This document shows, piece by piece, positions 33,697 to 46,743 of a stretch of DNA of 64,000 bases. Under the pieces are notes generated by a model, which was not told where the DNA came from, did not search any database, and worked only from the letters and a program-made list of their open reading frames with translations. This DNA is from Neonectria sp. B-13 (Eukaryota > Ascomycota > Sordariomycetes > Hypocreales > Nectriaceae). Made by a program: the position numbers and the translations under genes. How positions within the stretch are numbered: the stretch's first letter is position 1; every line of letters starts with the position of its first letter. The stretch lies in the NCBI GenBank assembly GCA_002682825.1, contig NOKP01000006.1:1240001-1304000 (forward strand), given 5' to 3'.

Positions 33697-36600
33697 TATG
33701 GTCTGGAAGGTGAATTGTCAGCGTTGACTTCCTGGAAAAGCTGGGCTCGCGAGGGCAGCAGAATGAGATGGTGTGGTTGAAGAGGGTGAATTGTGTTCGC
33801 GTGGGTTCTGAAAGCCTCTAAATCTATGACTACCGTCCAAAACTGGAAGCGGTGGAAAGGATGATGATGAGGAAATGGGAGAGATTTCGGGAACGAGTAG
33901 CGCGAGACGTTGTCGTCGTGCCCCTTTTGGAGGGTTCGGTTCGTGATGCGAATCGACGGGGAGATAGGAGCAACCAACCTGTGCACCGGATGGGTGAGTT
34001 GACGGGGAGACGAGAGGCAGGTTCCGACCGGTTCGAGAGGATGTGGAGGAAGGAGGAAAGGAAAGAGTGCAACCAGTGAACAGAAGGCCAAGACGCAAGT
34101 TGGAAGTAACGGGAGGAATTCGGTGTTGATGAGGCAGGTGAGGTGGAGAAGGAGAACAGAGACAAAAAGACGGGATAGGTGCCAAGCTAGCAGGGGCGAC
34201 GCAACGCGCCTCGGCGAGCAGTCGGAGCACGAGCAATGCGTACGTACCTTGTAACGTCGGACTGGGTTCTTTCCGTGTGTTTTTTTCCTCTTGGAACTGT
34301 TTGTGTTTCTCGACAGGAGATGTTGCAGGAAAACCAAGACTTCCTTTCGGTAGACTAGGTACTAGGCAAGATGGGCTTGGAGACGAGTCTTTTAGGCCGG
34401 TGCAAACGAGTGGCGTGAATTGAAAGATGGACGATGCGACGAGAAAATAAACCGACGATAGGAGGAGAGGAGGGAAAGAAGAAGGAGAAGGGAGAGATGA
34501 GAGATGAGATGCTCCTGCGTGGTGGATATCTGGCGAGTCTGTATGGATCCATCCACGCATCATCCATCCATCCACACACATCCGCCCACATCCCATCCGC
34601 CTACTTCGTACAGGGACTACTCCCTCCGTCCATCGCCCTAACCCTTCCACGGCCCACCCCATTGACAGCGAAAGCAGGGCAGCAAGCCAGGTCCCATGGG
34701 CCGGAGCCAGGGTGACGGCACACCCGCGACCAAGGTCCACGCAACACACAGCCTAACACAACACCATGGGCGACGGCGACCGCTAGAGTCACCCGCTACT
34801 GGCCACCACTGGCCACCACTGGGCCACCCACCCGCGTCTGGTCCAGGAACGGAACCATGCCACCCAACATGGAGAGCATGGATAACGCTGGTGGATGTCT
34901 TCTTTATTTGGTACTACGGCACTGTGCCTGACGCAGCTCCAGATGGCACACGCACTCATCCACTCTCGCACATGCATGCACACTTGCACGTTTGCACGTT
35001 TGCTCTCGAAGCCCAACCGATCAGCTATCTGCCTCCCCCTAAGGTTCTCACGGCAAAGCAATAACAACAACGTCAACAAGGGGCCCGAGGACAGGACGGG
35101 GCAACGATCCGTCAATAGCCACTGGTGTCAAGTGCAAGACATTTCCCTCCTCCTCTGCATCTACGCCCGACGTGCAACGGTGCCACTCGCTGCCGCAGTT
35201 GAAGACGCTGCTCGTCGCACTCGCAACCCACAACCCACAAGCCTCCTCATGTGCCGAGTCTTGGGTGTTGGAGGCCCAGCAGAGTCCCAATTGGGTACAA
35301 CGTACGAAGTACCCCTCGGTGGTACTGATCGTCTGCTTGCTCGATGAGGCGGATAGCCTCCATGTGTCCCCGGCCGGACTGCTCGTTCGGGGGACTTTGT
35401 GCCTCCGATCTCATCGCGTCCCTCCATCGTTGGCGAGATTTGCTACGCCCATTTCACTTGCCAAAGCTGCTGAAAACTCCGCTTAGAGGTCGACTAGCAG
35501 GGATCCCTCTGATTGCAAGTGGATGCTCATTCGCCGCTCTGTTAGTCATCTACAACCTGCCGCCACACCTTCACACCAGATCGTGGCTGCAGCTCGAGGT
35601 CTTCCCGGGCTCTCACTAACAGCTCGGTATCACCGCACCACCTCCTCGACGCCCCTAGTCGAGCTCAATTTGCGTCCATCCATCACGTTTCGCATACACA
35701 TGGCACCGCGCTGGACCACACGCCGTCGCAAAGTTGGGGTTGCCAGCGTCAGGCCGGCGTCAGGGCAGCGTCAGCAAGGTCTCGAGTATCTCGAGCTCTG
35801 TAATCCAGAGGATGGAGGCCTCGTTTCATCGCTCAGGCCCATCAGGCGTAACACAGACAAAGTCAATTAATGTATCCTCGCTGCCTCCAGGAGCAGATCC
35901 CATCCAGCCTTGCAATGGCACTTCTGTCCACGTCAGTGGATGGCAAAACGGCCAAGCTCCCAACACAACCGATAGTCTGTCTCATCAAACCCAAAGCCCA
36001 GGCCTTCAAGGGTCTGATCTTGTCTCTAAAAAGCCGGGAGCACGCGAAGGGTCGGACTTGCTACGTCGGTAATTCGCACATAGCTTTCAATGGAGACTCG
36101 CACGATACGAGCAGCACCCTCCTCCCAGTCTCCCACCGAGGGCTCCCGGTGGCTCCGGTGGTTTTAGCCAAGGAGGTAATGACGACTCCATTTGCCCCGT
36201 CACCCTGCTTTTTACAGACAACACCAACGCCAGTGAACAGTAACAGCGATAGCCATCCCAACCTTCTCCTCTACGCCCGTCCCTAGTCCCTATCCTCCTC
36301 CCTTGCAATTTGCCAACCAAGATATCGCATCCGTACGTTCAATGGTACCCAATGCAGATTAACAATGAACTACGAAGTACATAGACATACTAGTGGTAGT
36401 GGAAAGGGGCGTTGATACCGAAAAACAGCTGTGCCAAAACTACAACCGGATCCTGGGCAATACACCACAGATTGTTTTTCCTTCTACAATCCGGGGCATC
36501 ACCACAACACAGCCACGAAAGGAAATTCAAGATTTCGCCGGTGGATAAACCCATCATTTTAATGGGCTGTGGGATTGATTTTGCCGCAGATATGTACAAC

Positions 36601-37903
36601 TCAGCTGAGCTCAGCGACAGTCCGCGCATCGTAGCAGATGCTCGTACTACAGATACCCCTTTTCTCACGCCCCTCGTCCGGACTTTCACCTCCCTTGTCG
36701 TTCCGATACTTCGTACTCCGTACAAGGGCCAGAAAGCTTGTCATCTCCAACGATGACTGACCAGCATTCGCTCACGACTTGGTTGCAAAGCCACACGTGT
36801 TATCCCCCCTAAGAACTCAGGGACAGGACTCAATGTCCGAAGAACCCAGGCAATGCTAGGCCTGGCATGCTCGTCCGGTGCCTGTGCCCGTAGCATCACC
36901 GCTCTCTGCTCGAGCTGAAGATGGGTTCTGGTATGCGCATTGCCAGGATGGATCGTTGGCCAAGACAGGCCTGTCCATTCCGTTCCCACTTCAGCATCCA
37001 CACTCTGACGCGTTCTTTGCTCCACATGACTGAGAGTGGCCAAGCAGTTCCTCTCAGATCCATCCAATGTCAAGCCGCATCGTTCATGCCAAACTGCCAC
37101 TGGTCGCTGGTCGCTCGTCGCTCGTCGCTCGTCGCTCGTCGCTCGTCGCGGGTGAAGAAAATCAAGATTTCCTCGCCGAGGAAAGGTAGAAGAGGCCTTG
37201 GCTCTGCCAAGCAGAACAACTCAACTTTAACGCACCATGCTCTTCACTGGCGGCTGCAGCCACAGGCTGCTACTGTCCGATGAAGGGCTTCCTTTTGACG
37301 GCTCGCCACTCGTACCTTGGGCATCGGCAACGGCGTTCCGTGCCCCCTTGGATTGGCGCCCGCAAGTCCGGTCATGGCGTTGCTGGCGAGGTACCCTCAT
37401 CCCGAGCAATATTTTTCCTGTGCCGTTGCTAAGCCACAAACAATTGGCTTCACCCTAGGCTATATCGGCAATGACAAACTGTAGGTTTGAGACAGCCTTT
37501 AAATGACCATGTCCCAAGCTTCGCGATAACGACCCAGCAAATCTGCCGGTCAAATGTCGAGGCGGCCAGTCTAGGGAACGCTTGCCACAAGGGAGTCGGG
37601 ACTCCTGAAGATCACCTTCATCTTGCGCTCTGATGCGTCCGTGGGTACCAATCATTCGTCCTCATCTCATCCGATCTGTGACATTGCATTTTTAGCACGG
37701 GAAGTGGGCTTGTACTCTTCTTCCCACAAGGGCCTGTCCCGGTAGGGATTAAGCAGACCATGAAACGCGACTGTCCTTTAAGGAATTACCTATCAAAATC
37801 AAGATTACCACTGTATTTCAGACTTCGTTCACGTCATTGTGTTAGTATATACATGAAAACGGCGCCAAAACACCAAACAACGCTGACCGAGCAACTGGGT
37901 CCT
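33697..37903. other. 4.2-kb gene-poor interval
   Basis: The left part is the upstream region of the Ecm33-like gene. A possible 5'-UTR intron runs on the minus strand from a GTACGT donor near 34246 to a TTCCAG acceptor at about 33703, just before the start codon. The rest contains only short, compositionally biased frames. The motif TACTTCGTAC or its complement occurs at 34602, 35302, 36371 and 36707. The right end should hold the 3' UTR of the glycosylase gene. Confidence 0.5.
37100..37150 (+). repeat. 7-bp tandem repeat (GCTCGTC)
   Basis: About seven copies of a heptamer: two of GCTGGTC followed by five of GCTCGTC. The array is in non-coding DNA, and the switch between variant units shows local expansion. 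Confidence 0.85.
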
Positions 37904-39067
37904 CTATTCCATTGTGCTAATGTCTGTCTCCTCTACGCGCCACATGTACCACATGAAGAGGCTACGATACGGCGCAAACTTGTCCGACAACTCAACCATA
38001 TCCTGCTCCGACATGTACTTCCACTTGCCGCCCTTGGACTTGAGTTTCGCCACATCCCGTCCAACAAAGGCAGCCATGCCCCTCTGAACCCCCAGGTCGC
38101 CAAGTGAGAAGACGTCCATTCGCTTGAGCCCAAAGCATGCGAACATCTCGACAGACCACTTGCCCAGACCGCGGACAGCGATGAGCTTTTCCATGACATC
38201 CTCGTCCGATGCATCATGCAGCATCTGCGCGCTTAGCTCTCCGCTGGCGAACTTGTCAGCAAGGCCCTTGATATACTCAGCCTTGCGTTGTGATAGTCCC
38301 GCCGTTCTCAGGTTCTCGATTGAACGAGCCGCAACTTGGGATGGGTGAGGGAACCTTTCTGCCGGGTTGTCATCGAAGAGGGCGAGGAACTTTCCCTTGA
38401 TGGACTTGGCTGCTGCGCCGGAAACCTGTTGGCTGATAATGCCACTCGAGATACTCTCGAAGGGGTCGATATTCTCTGCCAAGCCCTCCGGTGAGAATAC
38501 TCGGCAGTGGTGCTGCTCAATCAATGGTCGCATGCGTTCATCAATCTTGATGAGATGGTCGCAGGCCTCCTCGAGTATGTTCTCGGTTGTAGTCCTGACT
38601 TGGGGTGCCTTGGATGGCGAAACCGATTCTAAGTTCCGGGAAGCCACCACCCGTGACGTCTCTGGTGAGAGGAGAGGAGCATTTGTTGATCTCGGATCCG
38701 CAAGGCGGGTTACGGCCACGTTCCGCGGCTTCATGGTCATGCCAGAAGGCTCCGCGAAGAGACCCGCTGCGCCGGGTGTTGGAGTCGATGGTACTGTGTC
38801 TCCCTTGCGCTGTGTGCGCTTCTTGGTCGGCGTAACGGGCACCGCGGCCTCCGAGTCACTGGGGGCCTTGCGCTTCCTGTTTGTCGGAGGGGGCGGCCTA
38901 TGTGGTTCATGCTCGGGAACGGTCTGGGCATTGAGCCGCGAGGATCGTCGTGTTGCGACCATTTTTCGAGATGTAATAAAGCCTCTCTGAGTCTTGAGCG
39001 CGAACAGATGTCGCGTGAATTCGCCTAGTGATGTTGTCCAGCGTTGTCGCAGCAGCGCAAAGTGCAT
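37904..39067 (-). CDS. mag1: DNA-3-methyladenine glycosylase II (AlkA/Mag1-type)
   Basis: A single exon of 387 aa. The C-terminal half is a HhH-GPD glycosylase. ISSGIISQQVSGAAAKSI matches the conserved start of the fold, and NLRTAGLSQRKAEYIKGLA the next helices. The hairpin-helix-hairpin is LIAVRGLGKWSVEMF, and the catalytic Asp lies in FSLGDLGVQRG. The enzyme removes alkylated purines, starting base excision repair. The N-terminal 150 residues are disordered, with basic NLS-like stretches (NRKRKAP, TKKRTQRK). Two starts are possible. The first Met (39067) adds 35 residues that are basic and rich in Arg, Leu, Phe and Ser, like a mitochondrial presequence. The second Met (38962) begins MVATRRSSRL. 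There is no intron. Confidence 0.93.
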   Translation of the reverse strand: MHFALLRQRWTTSLGEFTRHLFALKTQRGFITSRKMVATRRSSRLNAQTVPEHEPHRPPPPTNRKRKAPSDSEAAVPVTPTKKRTQRKGDTVPSTPTPGAAGLFAEPSGMTMKPRNVAVTRLADPRSTNAPLLSPETSRVVASRNLESVSPSKAPQVRTTTENILEEACDHLIKIDERMRPLIEQHHCRVFSPEGLAENIDPFESISSGIISQQVSGAAAKSIKGKFLALFDDNPAERFPHPSQVAARSIENLRTAGLSQRKAEYIKGLADKFASGELSAQMLHDASDEDVMEKLIAVRGLGKWSVEMFACFGLKRMDVFSLGDLGVQRGMAAFVGRDVAKLKSKGGKWKYMSEQDMVELSDKFAPYRSLFMWYMWRVEETDISTME

Positions 39068-40570
39068 GTGAGGTAACGAAGTTCAAATACCGCTTGCGCC
39101 TAGTTCGAATGCAATATATCTCGTAGATTGCCGTTTGAGGTTGGTAGAAGTTCGGGTTTCCTCGTAATTAGGGACTTGAGATGTTGCCTTCATAAACGTT
39201 GCTTACGCTGACCAGGAGGACATGGGCTGGCGTTGTCCGCGTGCGTGGGGAAGCTGCGCCCTTCCGCTGTCATTGGTTGTTCAGGACCCCCAAGCCAGCG
39301 GCGCCAGCGAGCGAGGGGAATGTAAGCAGCAGCGGTGCGATTACTGGATTTGGACACTGCGGTTGAGATATAGATGAAAGTATGGCTTGGCATTTTCGAG
39401 TGCCGGGTTATGATATATTCGAATTGGGTTACGGGATGATGTAATCGAGTATCGTTCTTTGTTACTTTTGATGTAGCTGGCCTACTCATGGATCATTGTG
39501 GTCCACCCTGGAAAGGGTGTTGTAGTTGGTGTTCTATCCACCAACCTTGTGTTGTTATGGAATTTTGCTTTGCTCAAAACACACCATACAAGTTTGTATT
39601 TGTAGTCTCTATAAGGTCCCTCCCACATCCCGTACCGGTAAACCTCTTGATTTTCTCACATACTTCGGTGGCTTGTGTAACGGCATGACTGGTTGGATGG
39701 AATAAGTTCCGCCATCAAGCCTCTCGGTGGTCATAGCCAATGGAACCCGAGAAAATCACACAAGAAATACCACCATAACACGAGAGGTCAAGGCACAGGC
39801 GACCAGTCATGTCTGTGTCACAAATATCGAGCTTCCTTTGTGCTCCGTGTGTCAACAAGGAAGCCCGTTGAATTAATACCCATCGAAGGAGCACGCCAAA
39901 TACGAGGATGCCGATATAGATCAAACCTCAAGTCTCCAGGGTAGTTGAACCCCTATGTTGGTTGAACGGGGCAGGTGCCGATCCTCAATGCACATCCACT
40001 GAAAATAGCCCGAGTAGCCTCTGAAGCTGCTAGAGGGCGGGGCGCTGTGGAGCAAGGAGCAGGTACCTGGAACTGGCGCCCGACGCCACTCTGGCAGGCC
40101 CTTGGCCAATTGCGGCCGGGCCCGGACCCTGCAATTGCCAAGGCAAGCTTAGTAGTAAGGCATGCATCCCTCTGGCTGTCGCTGTCGCAATAATGGTGAT
40201 GGTGTCGTGGTATTTTGGCTGGACTCCATCAATTCTTCCTTTTCTCAATTGCCTTCAAACGCGCCCTCGAGCGACCTCAAGCCGCCCTCCCGGCCCCAAA
40301 TCTTCGAGACATCATCCTGATGCCCTGGCCCCTTGAAAGTGCTGCCCCTCAAAGCATCATCCCTCGACAACGATCCCTTGCTTCGACGACTCAGGTTGTC
40401 TGACCACGAGTCCACGACGACACCCGTTTCCGAGCCGCGCCCCCCTCCAGCTCCCCCCATCGACAGCGGACGACGGCGATAACGGCGACATAGCCATCGT
40501 TCCGTACACACGACGGACGCAGTAGATCTCCCCAGAGGCTGGTGACGACGGCCCACCCGAGGCATTCGCC
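39068..40570. other. Divergent intergenic region, no gene seen
   Basis: This 1.5-kb interval separates the divergent glycosylase and mannosyltransferase genes and should carry both promoters. Frames are short. The stretch 39500-39940 is moderately AT-rich. Confidence 0.5.
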
Positions 40571-42071
<1,501 letters not shown>

Positions 42072-43758
42072 GATGACACGACTTCATGATGACGCGAATC
42101 GGATGACGTCTCGCACTTCAATCCGCTTCTTTTCCCCGGACTGGTCCGAAGGCTTCGGTCGCCGCCTTGATGGACGCGCAAAAGTTGTATGAGGATCCAT
42201 GATGTTTACGCCTATCAACCCTTTCGACCCTGCCCTGGCAAGCTTCGACATCCACACGAAGTGAGCCCGGCGCAACGACCTTATCCCTCCCGATTTACTC
42301 TTCTTCCTCGGCCTCTCAGGACAGGGCAAGCTGGCGTGCATGTGGCTCCCCGTCCAGTGTTAATGCGGCATTTATAGCGTTATGGTTTCCTGGAACCGGC
42401 CTTGGCTGCGAACCAGATGCTTCTCTGTAATATTTGTTTCTGGTTATATATGTTCAACTTGGGTGGAGCAAGCAGTTTCGTACCTGGAATAGAGAACTCA
42501 GATGGGCTGGCGAAAACTGGCTGGCATGAAACAGGCGGAGTTTGGAGTGAGGTACACACACACTGTACCTACTTATGTAATAGAAACGAAGAGACACTTG
42601 AAGACTTTCCCCCCAAAACTGCTCCTGTCATATGACCTTCAATGCCGTAAGTTATCCCGGGGGGCACCATCAGACATGGCGTATGGAAGACACAAGAAGG
42701 GCGTGCGTGGATCCATCTTATCCCGTTGGGCAACCTTTGTAGTCATTGATTATAGTTGAGAGAGAGCGGCCTACCTAGGCAGACGTTTCTGCAACCCCCT
42801 TGCTTAACAAACACAAGGTACCTAGGTACACAAGTACTGTAGTTAGACCTCATATGTCCTCAACCTTGACGGATACTGTGAAACCCTCGGCTACGTGACT
42901 TTAAGCATGGCTTCTTAACCTTCATGCTTGGTACTGCCCGGGAAAAATCTGGCTGCCTGATATTTCTAAGCCAAGCGAAATACACGACCTGTAATGTTTC
43001 CGCAGGTAAGGGAGTGGGTGGGTTGTTGCCTTGCCTTGATGGTAGCTGAGACAGGTTGTCGCATGTGGATGCCTTGGAGCATGTAAAAGAATGGACATGG
43101 ATACAGGCGAGATGTTACACGTCCAGGTGGGTACAGTTATAAGAGCGTCTTGTCATTGTTCGGTGAGCTCTTCATGACCATGGCTCTGTCTGATGGTCAC
43201 ATTTCATTGAGAACTGATGGGCGAGATCATTCTCAGAAACTGCCATCGCGTGACACAGGTTAGCAGACTTTGAGCGTGTAGTCCCAGTGGTCAGAATGCT
43301 TTCATGAGGACTCCACAGGGGTTCGGGCCGCCATGTGAATATGGCGTCACATGACTATGGCAAAACCGCGGCTAAAGGCGAGTGTGCCGTCATCGCCCTG
43401 CGAACGACGAAGGCAGCGATAAGTGTCCCGCAGGCTCCCGTCTGCTCTCAACCAACACCACCACCGACGACAACGACGCTGACGACGACGAGCGAAACGG
43501 CCCTCCCAGCCTTGGCTGCTATAAGTTCTGCGTGAGTCCACCGCTCATATACCGCCCGCTGAATCCCGGTTCCCAAAGCGCTAACTTTGAGGATCCCTTC
43601 CAGCCTGACCCCACCATCTCAGCCTTCGCCGAGGCCGTTACGCCATTTCCCGGAACGCCTGCTGAGTCCCTTCCGACTCGAGACGGACCCGTTCCTCGAC
43701 CTTTGATATCACCCCAATTATCACATCCAAGACCCTTCAGAACCCAACTCCCATCAAG
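42072..43758. other. Intergenic region, no gene seen
   Basis: Between two + strand genes. Short frames only. The stretch 42770-42850 has several GTACC/AGGTA palindromes, including CCTAGGTAC. The region 43350-43758 is the probable promoter and 5' leader of the Snf7 gene. Confidence 0.5.
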
Positions 43759-44602
43759 ATGTGGGGCTGGTTTGGCGGTGCCGCGGCGCAGAAGAAGAGG
43801 GACAGCCCCAAGAATGCGATTCTAGGGCTGCGCTCCCAGCTTGACATGCTGCAGAAGCGCGAGAAGCACCTCCAGAGCCAAATCGACGAGCAAGATGCTG
43901 TCGCTCGCAAGCACGTCAGCACAAACAAGACTGGTATGCGGACAACCCGATAAGCGGGAAGGGGGGCAGATATGCTGACAGAATGATAGCGGCCAAGGCG
44001 GCTCTAAGGCGCCGGAAGACGCACGAGCACTCGCTCGAGCAGACCGTTGCGCAGATCGGAACATTAGAACAGCAGATCAATGCGATCGAGTCGGCAAATA
44101 TCAACAGGGAGACCTTGGCGGCCATGGAGAAGGCAGGCCAGGCGATGCAGCAGATTCACGGAAAGCTCACTCCCGACAAAGTGGATGAGACGATGTATGT
44201 CATGCCAAAATCTTGCGTTGTCACTGAGGGTAATATGATGCTGACATGAATAATAGGGAGACACTCCGAGACCAGAATGCGCTCAGCGAGGAGATTGTCA
44301 ACGCTATCACAGGGGCCACGATCGGCGAGTATGTGGACGAAACGGAGCTGGACGACGAACTCGAGGAACTGCAACAGAAGCAGTTGGAAGATGAGATGCT
44401 CAGGACGGGCAACGTCCCAGTCTCAGATGCAGTCCACAAGATGCCCACTCCGGCGACCGCAGAGCGTAAGTATCACACCCATCTACGGCGTCATTGCGTC
44501 AAGGCTGACTTTGTCCTAGCCGTGTCGAGCAAGAAGCAGGCAGTCGAGGAGGACGACGAGGAAGCCGAACTCCGCAAGCTCCAAGCAGAGATGGCCATGT
44601 GA
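43759..44602 (+). CDS. snf7: ESCRT-III subunit Snf7 (Vps32)
   Basis: Four exons, 43759-43933, 43990-44194, 44257-44465 and 44520-44602, encode 223 aa. The N-terminal MWGWFGG provides the hydrophobic/amphipathic membrane-insertion motif. A strongly basic helical hairpin follows (LQKREKHLQSQIDEQDA, KAALRRRKTHEHSLEQ). After it come the conserved helix region with QQINAIESANINRETLAAM and the DQNALSEEIVNAIT stretch. The acidic C-terminal half carries DDELEELQQKQLEDEML and a final helix EAELRKLQAEMAM that suits MIM/Bro1-binding. The protein polymerises on endosomal membranes for multivesicular-body formation, and in filamentous fungi it also serves ambient-pH (Pal/Rim) signalling. Length is normal for the family. 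All splice joins keep the frame (TAAKAA, DETMETL, TAEPVSS). Confidence 0.95.
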
Positions 44603-46620
44603 GAGCACGGTTGTCGGAGACTTACCGGTCGTTGCATAGCATTTGTTGGTTGGAACGGAGGAACGGAGGCCGGTCGCGTTGGTTGGGGGTTCTTCCCTCC
44701 CTCCTTGGTTGGTATGAACAGGGAGGGAAGAGATGGATTTGTGGCATTCTGAGCTCGTCTCACCCCGACATTTGTGTTAATTCTGTTGTCGGTGTTCTAT
44801 CGGCGTCGGCGTCTTGAGGCTATTGTTGATGCTTTTCCTTTTGCCGCATATTTTCCTCTTCTTTAGGCTTCAGCATCCACGACGAGCCCGTGGGAGGGGA
44901 GGGGGGAGAGGGAGCTGCCATGACGCTCATGGAACTGCGACACGGGGCACGGGGGAATTATTCAAGACCCTTGGTGGCGTCTGGCGGTGAGCCCTGTTTT
45001 GCAGAGATCTAGATTTTGATAAAGAGAGATAGTGCGTCATCCGCAGCCTGCGCTTCACCGAGATCGAGATTGTGCTTGTGATGGTTGCTGTATGAAAGGA
45101 AAGTGGACCTGGATCTCGAGACAAGTACGTGTGAACAGAGGCGCCCGTTGTAAGCAAAATGTACCTCATTCGCCGAAGCCACGAGCGATGAGCACCTCGA
45201 CGTGTCTTGGCTGAGTGCTGAGTAGACATGGCTGGGCGATAATCTGGAGCTTCAGCTACCGCCCATGTGCCTCAGACATTGGATCACATCAGGAAACTCG
45301 GGGCTTTCACAGTAGCAATCTCCGGCTACCGCTCTTAAGTGACAGCGACTATAACCCCCAGGAATTTCGTAGCCCCCTCCCCTCTCTACCCCCGCGGGCT
45401 GCATCTTGATTGACGCTCCGGTCTCACGGCTGAGGCAATGCCAAGAGGCTCGCCCGCGGGTCAACACCCCGTAGATCTCGCATGGAGCTGGGGAACGGAG
45501 ACTCGTCAGTGTTAAAACTGGGCCATACGTATGTACTCAGTTACTCGGCCGAACCAGCCCCCCTGCGACCAGCAAAATAGACTCGGTAGGAGGACGAGCA
45601 CGGCGGCGACGACGACACAACTGCATCCAGCCATCTCGTCCCGAAACCGGTTGGACATGTAGGGGCTTCCTCCTGGGGCGGTCGCAGATGTTGCCGCGAT
45701 CTGCACGACTAGGCTGTCGAGGCGGCCTCCGTAAGCTTAAGTGGCTAGCGAACGGACATGATTGGCCGTGGTTGCTCAGCGAAGTAGCGTCACGTGATAT
45801 GCCGTTGGTCGTTTGGCGCCGGGCTGTTGCGGGCCCGTCCGCGTTTACGGCGGCGCCTAAAGAATGGGCCAGTGCCAGCCAGTCATGGCGCGACGTAACC
45901 GCCGTCCCGAACATCGTGGGTCGCGATGCGGTGACAGGCAACCAGGGTCTCTGGTCTCGACGGGCGGCCTGGGCGCTGGACGGACAGCCTGCTCTTTCGA
46001 CGGAGCTGCACCAGCTGAGACTGACGCTATACTGCAGCGGAAGTTCCAACTTCCACCTGCCTCCCCGGCCGAAAATAGAGCGTACTCCACAGCTTGCGGT
46101 GGTTCTATGACGCAAAAAGACCTGGCCCTCACAGCCATGGCCCTACGTCTTTACAGCGGGACCGGATGGCCAGATGGTCCTCGGCGGCTCCAGATGAGAA
46201 CGATGGCTTGCAAGATGCAGAACCGAACCGCCAGCATCATGGTCTACCCGGGTCTAGTACGTCTAGCAAGCGCTGGGCTCCTGCGCGTGTTGGGCTGGGT
46301 TCCCATTTCTTTTTTCCTTTTCGCTTGGAGGCGGCCGGATCTTCAACCCTCTCTCTTCCTTCGATTCTCGCCGCCTCCGTTTCTCTGTTTCTCTGTTTCT
46401 CTGTCTTGCTCCCTCTCTCATTCATATCTCTTTGTCCCTTTCTCCGTCTCCTCCTTTTCCTAGTCTCGGGAGCGTGTTTCGTGTTTTGTTCTCCCATTTC
46501 CTTCCCCCTTGACAGCGTCGTATCGCATTTGCATGATCCGGACCATTTTCTTTGTTCCCATGAAGTGTTGATGAATCATGCTGAGATGCTGGCCATCTCA
46601 ATTAATACCCTTCCCCTTTG
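44603..46620. other. 2-kb intergenic region, no gene seen
   Basis: The left end is the 3' UTR of snf7. A CT-rich stretch at about 46300-46500 (with TTTCTCTG repeats near 46379-46405) lies upstream of the CFEM-like gene and looks like a fungal core promoter or leader. Frames crossing it are compositional artefacts. Confidence 0.5.
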
Positions 46621-46743
46621 GTGAGTCAACCCGAGCTATCCCAAGTTCCCAATGCCCTCACGCCTCCTTCTCTAAACCGGGAACGACCACTTTGCCCCGG
46701 CCTAAGTCATGTCTAATACTAATACTGATCCTTTACTGCTCAG
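46621..46743 (+). other. Probable 5'-UTR intron ending at the start codon
   Basis: A GTGAGT donor at 46621 and a TTTACTGCTCAG acceptor ending at 46743 bound a 123-nt interval. The next base starts the ATG of the CFEM-like gene. The frame upstream of the donor contains a stop when read through the join, so the intron is in the leader, not in coding sequence. Confidence 0.55.

Noticed and set aside
33718..34749. 343-aa minus frame upstream of the Ecm33-like gene
   Set aside because: Composition is dominated by Ser, Pro and Leu from simple sequence, a probable leader intron overlaps it, and there is no family resemblance.
46094..46624. 176-aa frame in the CT-rich tract before the CFEM-like gene
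   Set aside because: It is driven by TTTCTCTG repeats, and joining it to the next exon creates a stop.
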